NCBI GenBank assembly: GCA_947505565.1
Contig: CANNLB010000009.1
Location: 1-12,706, forward strand
Reading direction: 5' to 3'
DNA length: 12,706 nt
Origin: Acidobacteriota bacterium
Lineage (GTDB): Bacteria; Acidobacteriota; Terriglobia; Bryobacterales; Bryobacteraceae
The notes under the pieces: generated by a model
Databases searched by the model: none
What the model was told of the DNA's origin: nothing
The model's input: the letters and a program-made list of their open reading frames with translations, nothing else
Shown here: positions 8,889-12,706 of the stretch, piece after piece
Position numbering within the stretch: position 1 is the stretch's first letter
How the letters are laid out: the number at the start of each line of letters is the position of its first letter
Made by a program: the position numbers and the translations under genes

Positions 8889-9115
8889 ACCCTCGGCTTC
8901 GGCGGCGGCAGATCGCGCGCTTCGCAAACGCTCGAGAAGCCGCCCGAGGCATGAGCACCGTCGCAAAACGGCTTGTTCGCGCTCAGTCCACAACGGCACA
9001 AACCGATCGCCGCGCGTCCTCCTAGGCCAAACTCCTGCCCAGCTGCATCGACGATCATGATATCGCCTTCGATCCGGATCGGACCATTGTTGAAGATAGT
9101 TACTTTAGTAGCCAT
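8885..9115 (-). CDS. Small CDGSH-type iron-sulfur protein
   Basis: The 76-residue protein carries one CDGSH 2Fe-2S motif, CRCGLSANKPFCDGAH (40-55), with the three-Cys one-His ligand set C40, C42, C51 and H55. The rest is a short beta-rich N-terminal part (GPIRIEGDIMIVD) and a Pro-rich tail. Such stand-alone bacterial CDGSH proteins are thought to act in redox or Fe-S handling, but the partner here is unknown. The ATG at 9115 is preferred because it gives the usual MATKVTIFNNGPIRI start. An upstream in-frame ATG at 9148 would add the Cys/His-containing MGRMCHHCRQR and cannot be excluded. The gene overlaps the hpt stop by four bases, tail to tail. Confidence 0.9.
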   Translation of the reverse strand: MATKVTIFNNGPIRIEGDIMIVDAAGQEFGLGGRAAIGLCRCGLSANKPFCDGAHASGGFSSVCEARDLPPPKPRV

Positions 9116-9291
9116 GCGTTGCCTACAATGATGACACATGCGTCCCAAAAACCGCTCCGAGTGCGCGCCGCAGATCCCCGCGGCATACCCACCCGGCGTC
9201 GTCGTCAGTCAACCCCGCTCCTCCATGGACGGCGACGCGGTATCGGCACCTGCCGTCTGTCAATCGCCGCGCTTTGGCGGAATGGTCGGTT

Positions 9292-9317
9292 GGTGCTACA
9301 GCTCAGAAAGCTGCACC
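9292..9317. repeat. Imperfect inverted repeat (possible hairpin)
   Basis: GGTG and CAGCT (9292-9295, 9299-9303) pair with AGCTG and CACC (9309-9313, 9314-9317), leaving a three-base bulge and a five-base loop. There is no following T-run on either strand, so it is not a standard intrinsic terminator. Confidence 0.45.
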
Positions 9318-9374
9318 CCGCCCGTTTGCTGCTAAAGTGCGGAATACCGAAGCCTGTCGCCAGACAAGAAAAGT

Positions 9375-9387
9375 TCCAACGGTTGGA
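9375..9387. repeat. Short near-perfect inverted repeat
   Basis: TCCAAC and GTTGGA flank a single G, a compact dyad that could be a protein-binding site. The overlapping arms GGATCTC (9385-9391) and GAGATCC (9416-9422) form a second, looser inverted repeat with a 24-base loop. No function can be assigned. Confidence 0.4.
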
Positions 9388-9451
9388 TCTCTCGAAAACA
9401 ACGGATAAGGTTCACGAGATCCATCCCGGCCACTATAGCCCCGGAACGGAT

Positions 9452-11611
9452 CTAGCGAGATAATCCGCTGGACTTCAAGACTCTCGCCCAAAGCGTGGTT
9501 GAAAGAACTTTGTTGAGTTCGCCGTCCAAATACTGAGCCAATTGCAGTCTTTCCTCGGCCGCGCCCTTGAAAATGCTGGCGTCTTTCTGTACCTGAGAAT
9601 AGAGTTCATTCAGCTCCTCGAGTTTCTGCAGGCGTTGCTCGCTCGCGAACCGCTGGGTTTCCACCTCTCGGCGCAGCGACTCAGTCATCGTCTGGAACTC
9701 TTCGAGCGCGCGGGCTCTCTCCTCGGCTGCGCCTTCATGTAGGCTTGCGTCGGTCTGCAATTGCCTGTAAAGCCTGTTAAGCTCCTCGAGTGCCCGCAGG
9801 CGTTGTTCGCTCGCGATACGGTAAGGTTCCGCCGCCTGTTGGGCAGATGCGTTCAATCGCTGTAACTCCTCCACGTCGCTCGCTCGCTGCTCGGCCGCGT
9901 CTTTATACAAGCTAACGTCCCTCTGGGACTGCCGATAGAGTTCATCGAGCTCCTCGAGTGCCCGCAGGCGTTCTTCGCTCGCGATACGGTAAGGTTCCGC
10001 TTCTTTGCGCCGCGATTCGTTTAACCTATGGAGCTCTTCAACATCGCACTCCCGCTGTTCGGCCGCATTTCTATAGGTCCTGGCTTCCCCCTGCGCCTGC
10101 CGAAGGAGTTCGTTAAGTTCCTCGAGTTCCTGCGCGTGTCGCTCGCTCGCAACTGGGTAACGGTCCGTCCGCTCGCGGAGAGCTTGATTTAATCCATGTA
10201 ACTCGTCCAGATCCCGCTCCCGCTGTTCAGCCGCATCTTTATAGAAGCTGACTTCGTTCTGCGCTCGCCGACAGAGTTCGTTCACTTCCTCGAGTTCCCG
10301 CAGGCGTTGCTCGCTTGCAATCCGGTGGTTTTTCGCCTCTTCGCCAAGCGACTCGTTCAATCGATGTAACGCGTCCACATCGCGCGCCCGCTGCTCGGCC
10401 GCATTCTTGAATACGGTTGCGTCGCTCTGAGCTCGCCGACAGAGTTCGTTTAGCTCTTCGAGTCCCCGCCGTCGCTGCTCGCTCGCGAGACGGTAGGTTT
10501 CCCCCTCGTTGCGGAGGGAGGCATTCATTCGATGCAACTCATTCGCATCGCGCTCCCGCTGGTCCGCCGCCTTCTTGTACTCGCTGGCGTCCTTCTGGGA
10601 TTGCAGATACAGTTCAGTCAGTTCCTCCAATGCCCTCAAGCGCTCTTCGCTCGCGATACGGTAAGTTTCTACCTCGTTGCGGAGAGACTTGTTCAATCCA
10701 TGTAACTCCTCCACATCGTGCGCCCGCTGTTCGGCCGCCTGCCGAATAATGCGCAATTGGGTCTCTTGCTCTTCCATGACGGCAAGTAGCCGACCGACCC
10801 CGACTTCGCTGGAAGTCTCTTCGACGGGTGCTTCTTCCGCCAGCGACTCCCACCAGTTGTCCGCCTCGACGTACCCTCCCGCCCGCAGTAATCCGGGGCA
10901 GGTCGCCTCCAGAAGTTTTCCGGTCTCTCGAGTAAAATGATTGCGCCAATCCCCGCTAACACCCTTTCGGCGGTGGCTGTGCTCATTCTCCTCGCCCGGT
11001 TGACGCCCGCCACTCGTCGCCACAAACGAATGCCGTGCCACCACCTCGGTCACCACTTCGTCGGGGATCTGCCAGTTCAGAAACGCAAAAATCCGACGGA
11101 ATTGGCCCTGCTCATCCGCAATCAGCGCCGCGTAGTCCAGCCGAAGTTCGTCAGGCTCGGTCCGCTCATGATCCACCCACGAACGAAACTGCTCCGCCCA
11201 TGACAAAAAGAAGTGGATTCCCATCCGAATCCGATCGCCGCGCGAGGCATGCCGCAGTGGGAGGCGCAATAACGACGTCGTCTCGTTGGGAACATGACTA
11301 TTCGCCAGCGACTTAACGAAAGAAACGATGACGTCGCGCGGATCGCGGAGGACGATCAAGCACTTGTCCGTCTCCCGGGGCTCCAGTCGGCTCTGCCATT
11401 CCGCGATTCCCGCCGTGTAAAGCGGGCTCACTACCCCGGCCGATTCAACCGTCGGCCAGCCCGCGGACGGTACGTCCCGACCGGAATCCAGAAGTTTAGC
11501 TTGGCTATAGGCAACGATAGTCGGGTCGGTTAATACATCCCGGACCCACTGACTCCCGCATTTGTAAAAAGTGCAGTGATAGATACGACTAGCGTCGTGC
11601 TCGCCCAGCAT
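9452..11611 (-). CDS. Sulfotransferase with a long C-terminal tandem-repeat coiled coil
   Basis: Residues 8-245 form a PAPS-dependent sulfotransferase domain. The 5'-phosphosulfate loop reads TFYKCGSQW (14-22, catalytic-type Lys17). The 3'-phosphate segment is IVLRDPRDVIVSF (86-98, with Arg89 and Ser97), and the closing RKGVSGDWRNHF lies at 215-226. It would transfer sulfate from PAPS to an unknown acceptor, perhaps a glycan. Residues 290-681 are seven tandem 56-residue coiled-coil units without gaps. A partial eighth unit leads into the tail LNKVLSTTLWARVLK, which resembles the short tails of some coiled-coil glycosyltransferases. There is no signal peptide, so it should act in the cytoplasm. 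The ATG at 11611 lacks a good Shine-Dalgarno; a GGAG is about 18 bases upstream. The gene is isolated by gaps of about 300 and 390 bases, and its base composition looks less GC-rich than its neighbours, suggesting acquisition. Confidence 0.88.
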   Translation of the reverse strand: MLGEHDASRIYHCTFYKCGSQWVRDVLTDPTIVAYSQAKLLDSGRDVPSAGWPTVESAGVVSPLYTAGIAEWQSRLEPRETDKCLIVLRDPRDVIVSFVKSLANSHVPNETTSLLRLPLRHASRGDRIRMGIHFFLSWAEQFRSWVDHERTEPDELRLDYAALIADEQGQFRRIFAFLNWQIPDEVVTEVVARHSFVATSGGRQPGEENEHSHRRKGVSGDWRNHFTRETGKLLEATCPGLLRAGGYVEADNWWESLAEEAPVEETSSEVGVGRLLAVMEEQETQLRIIRQAAEQRAHDVEELHGLNKSLRNEVETYRIASEERLRALEELTELYLQSQKDASEYKKAADQRERDANELHRMNASLRNEGETYRLASEQRRRGLEELNELCRRAQSDATVFKNAAEQRARDVDALHRLNESLGEEAKNHRIASEQRLRELEEVNELCRRAQNEVSFYKDAAEQRERDLDELHGLNQALRERTDRYPVASERHAQELEELNELLRQAQGEARTYRNAAEQRECDVEELHRLNESRRKEAEPYRIASEERLRALEELDELYRQSQRDVSLYKDAAEQRASDVEELQRLNASAQQAAEPYRIASEQRLRALEELNRLYRQLQTDASLHEGAAEERARALEEFQTMTESLRREVETQRFASEQRLQKLEELNELYSQVQKDASIFKGAAEERLQLAQYLDGELNKVLSTTLWARVLKSSGLSR
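9569..10744 (-). repeat. Seven tandem 168-bp repeats encoding 56-residue coiled-coil units
   Basis: Going down the minus strand the units lie at 10577-10744, 10409-10576, 10241-10408, 10073-10240, 9905-10072, 9737-9904 and 9569-9736. All are exactly 168 bp. Each begins (K/R)xAAEQRxRDVEELHRLN-like and continues RIASEQRLRALEELNELYR-like after 28 residues. 56 residues equal eight heptads, so the coiled-coil register is kept across every junction. The two halves of a unit share A3, E5, Q6, R7, R9, E12, E13, L14, L17 and Y28, showing an older duplication of a 28-residue element. At DNA level 9781-9832 and 9949-10000 match at 51 of 52 bases. Confidence 0.93.
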
Positions 11612-11700
11612 CTGTTTTTAAACCAAAGCTCCAGCCTATGATCGTACTACGCTTATCGATCCTTCGAATCTTAAGTCCAAACACGGGTCCAGGCGCAAAG

Positions 11701-11706
11701 TGTCAA
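11701..11706 (-). promoter_or_regulatory. Possible -35 box upstream of the sulfotransferase gene
   Basis: On the minus strand this reads TTGACA, a perfect sigma70 -35 match, about 90 bases before the ATG at 11611. At 17-base spacing the -10 would read TGTTTG, a poor match, so the promoter is tentative. Confidence 0.25.
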
Positions 11707-11722
11707 TTCGTTTTCTGTAGCG

Positions 11723-11738
11723 TGGCCCCTTCGGGCTA
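11723..11738. repeat. Short hairpin in the divergent intergenic region
   Basis: TGGCCC and GGGCTA pair (one G-T) around a four-base loop CTTC. It lies upstream of both flanking genes and has no T-run, so a terminator role is unlikely. Confidence 0.4.
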
Positions 11739-11991
11739 TCTGGAAATCGGAGGGGTTAATCCTGGAAAATGAGCGCAATAAAGGCTTCCAGAAAACCCGC
11801 CGGAGCGCGGGAACCATCCCGGAATCCCACCACGGCACAACCAAGCGCGAGGCCTGGCCGTGTCGGGGAATTACCCGCCACCCTCCAACGTCTGCCCCGG
11901 GATCATCAAAATGCGGAGGGCGCGAAAGACGAACCCACCACTCAAAGACAGGGTCTAAAGAATCGGATCCGCAGTCGTGTCGAAACCGCGC

Positions 11992-11997
11992 CATAAT
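11992..11997 (+). promoter_or_regulatory. Possible -10 box directly before the right-edge gene
   Basis: CATAAT matches the -10 consensus at five of six bases and ends six bases before the ATG at 12004. Transcription would start at or next to the start codon, giving a leaderless or near-leaderless mRNA, in keeping with the lack of a Shine-Dalgarno. No good -35 box is seen at the expected distance. Confidence 0.3.
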
Positions 11998-12003
11998 CTT
12001 CCC

Positions 12004-12706
12004 ATGGGTCGTTGTCTCTTTGTGCTTGGGCTGGTAAGTCTGCTCTACGGGCAGCCGATGAGCCCCGATGCTATTCTCATCGGGCGCACCCGGTACCACA
12101 TGATCGAGACCCTCCGGCGCATCCCGAACTATACGTGTCTGGAAACCATCGAACGCTCCGTCCGCCGCTCCGATTCCAAACGCGCCTCCGTTGTCGATGC
12201 CCTCCGCCTCGAAGTCGCCGTCGTCGATGGCAAAGAACTCTTTTCCTGGCCCGGCGAGCGCCAGTTCAAGGAACGCGACCTCCGCGAACTCGCCCCCGGC
12301 GGAGCCATCGGCAACGGCAATTTCGCCCTCCACGCCAAATCCGTCTTCGGCGGCGGCTACGTCACGTTCACGTTCCGCGGCCGCGAACAACGCAACGGCC
12401 GCGAAGTCGCCCGCTTCGACTACGACGTCCCTCGAAACTTCAGCGGCTACCAGATCCGCGTCGGCGACGCCTCCGCCGTCGTCCCCTATCACGGGCAAGT
12501 CGTCGTCGATTCCACCACCCTCGACGTCATCGATCTCGAAGTCGTCGCCGACGACCTACCGCCCATCCTCATGCTCAAACGAGCCACCGACTTCATGCAC
12601 TATGGCCGCCAGCGCATCGGAGAAAGCGATTTCCTCCTGCCCCTCTCTTCGGAAATGAGCATGGTCGGCCTCGACGGAGCCGAAAGCCGTAACAAAGTCA
12701 GCTTCT
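12004..12706 (+). CDS. Secreted hypothetical protein, incomplete at the right edge
   Basis: An open frame starts at ATG 12004 and runs 234 codons to the window end without a stop, so the C-terminus is missing. Residues 1-17 (MGRCLFVLGLVSLLYGQ) look like a signal peptide. The mature part contains RRIPNYTCLETIERS (38-52), VVDGKELFSWPGE (73-85), GGAIGNGNFALHAKSVF (99-115), SGYQIRVGD (147-155), GQVVVDSTTLDVIDLEVVADDLPP (164-187, in two blocks) and DFLLPLSSEMSM (209-220). I associate this pattern with uncharacterised secreted proteins common in Bryobacter/Solibacter-type Acidobacteria, perhaps with a LolA-like beta fold, but I cannot name a function. Strong C/G third-position bias supports coding in this frame; other frames over the same stretch give Arg/Pro/Ser-rich shadows. 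Confidence 0.8.
   Translation, partial: MGRCLFVLGLVSLLYGQPMSPDAILIGRTRYHMIETLRRIPNYTCLETIERSVRRSDSKRASVVDALRLEVAVVDGKELFSWPGERQFKERDLRELAPGGAIGNGNFALHAKSVFGGGYVTFTFRGREQRNGREVARFDYDVPRNFSGYQIRVGDASAVVPYHGQVVVDSTTLDVIDLEVVADDLPPILMLKRATDFMHYGRQRIGESDFLLPLSSEMSMVGLDGAESRNKVSF

Larger units (their letters stand above)
9149..9451. other. Non-coding gap between the CDGSH and sulfotransferase genes
   Basis: No convincing gene is present. Plus-strand frames exist here (65 and 114 residues), but they lack family resemblance and ribosome binding sites. The stretch must hold the CDGSH promoter side (low coordinates) and the 3' region of the sulfotransferase transcript (high coordinates). It contains three small inverted repeats at 9292-9317, 9375-9387 and 9385-9422. 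No clean stem followed by a T-run is visible. Confidence 0.6.
11612..12003. other. Non-coding gap between divergent sulfotransferase and secreted-protein genes
   Basis: No gene is convincing. A minus-strand frame crosses the gap but continues antisense through the downstream coding region, and a plus-strand 75-residue frame has no family features. The gap holds a TTGACA box on the minus strand (11701-11706), a six-base hairpin at 11723-11738 and a CATAAT box at 11992-11997. It is likely the divergent promoter region for both flanking genes, and its length suggests it may also hold degraded sequence. Confidence 0.55.

Noticed and set aside
9270..9330. Possible tRNA-like fold
   Set aside because: A hairpin is present, but no TTC arm, acceptor stem or CCA end can be laid out.
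9138..9335. Small Cys-containing plus-strand frame (65 residues) upstream of the CDGSH gene
   Set aside because: There is no ribosome binding site and no recognisable pattern, and it overlaps a region expected to hold a promoter.
9569..10744. CRISPR-like periodicity from repeated short segments at 168-bp spacing
   Set aside because: The period is coding, in frame and coiled-coil; there are no constant repeats with unique spacers, and no cas genes.
11671..12498. A 275-residue minus-strand open frame across the right intergenic gap
   Set aside because: Over half of it is antisense to the secreted protein gene at 12004, and the remainder matches no family I know. It is kept only as part of the intergenic question.
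12012..12692. A 226-residue plus-strand frame at the right edge
   Set aside because: It is Arg/Pro-dominated, the signature of an out-of-frame reading. The frame starting at 12004 has a signal peptide and normal composition and stays open to the edge.

Overview
The window is a GC-rich, gene-dense bacterial chromosome segment with strong C/G bias at third codon positions on the plus strand. The gene set fits an Acidobacteria-like organism, probably the Bryobacter/Solibacter side. It holds a FabI-type enoyl reductase, a GldA/F/G-like ABC system with a DUF4340 partner, nicotinate salvage enzymes, and a secreted protein at the right edge of a kind I associate with that group. The taxonomic call is inference from gene content, not a search result.

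Positions 43-7028 form one tightly packed run of seven plus-strand genes whose junctions overlap or lie within 9 bases of each other: fabI, ABC ATPase, ABC-2 permease, GldG-like auxiliary protein, DUF4340 protein, nicotinate phosphoribosyltransferase (pncB) and nicotinamidase (pncA). The ATPase, permease, GldG-like and DUF4340 proteins look like one membrane complex. PncA and PncB are consecutive steps of NAD salvage (nicotinamide to nicotinate to NaMN). The run meets rsfS (minus strand, 7029-7472) tail to tail with no base between the stop codons.

Divergent from rsfS is a two-gene plus-strand unit: a secreted protein with a TolC-like helical N-terminal half and a His-rich C-terminal half resembling LAS/M15 metallopeptidases, followed one base later by hpt (purine salvage). 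hpt converges on a small CDGSH iron-sulfur protein gene, and the two stop codons overlap.

From about 9149 the style changes. A roughly 300-base non-coding gap, a 719-residue sulfotransferase gene on the minus strand (9452-11611) and a roughly 390-base gap form a looser, less GC-rich block that looks accessory. The sulfotransferase carries seven tandem, gap-free copies of a 56-residue (168-bp) coiled-coil unit, and each unit is itself two related 28-residue halves. This is the most unusual structure in the window. The right edge (12004-12706) is an incomplete secreted hypothetical gene that runs off the end.
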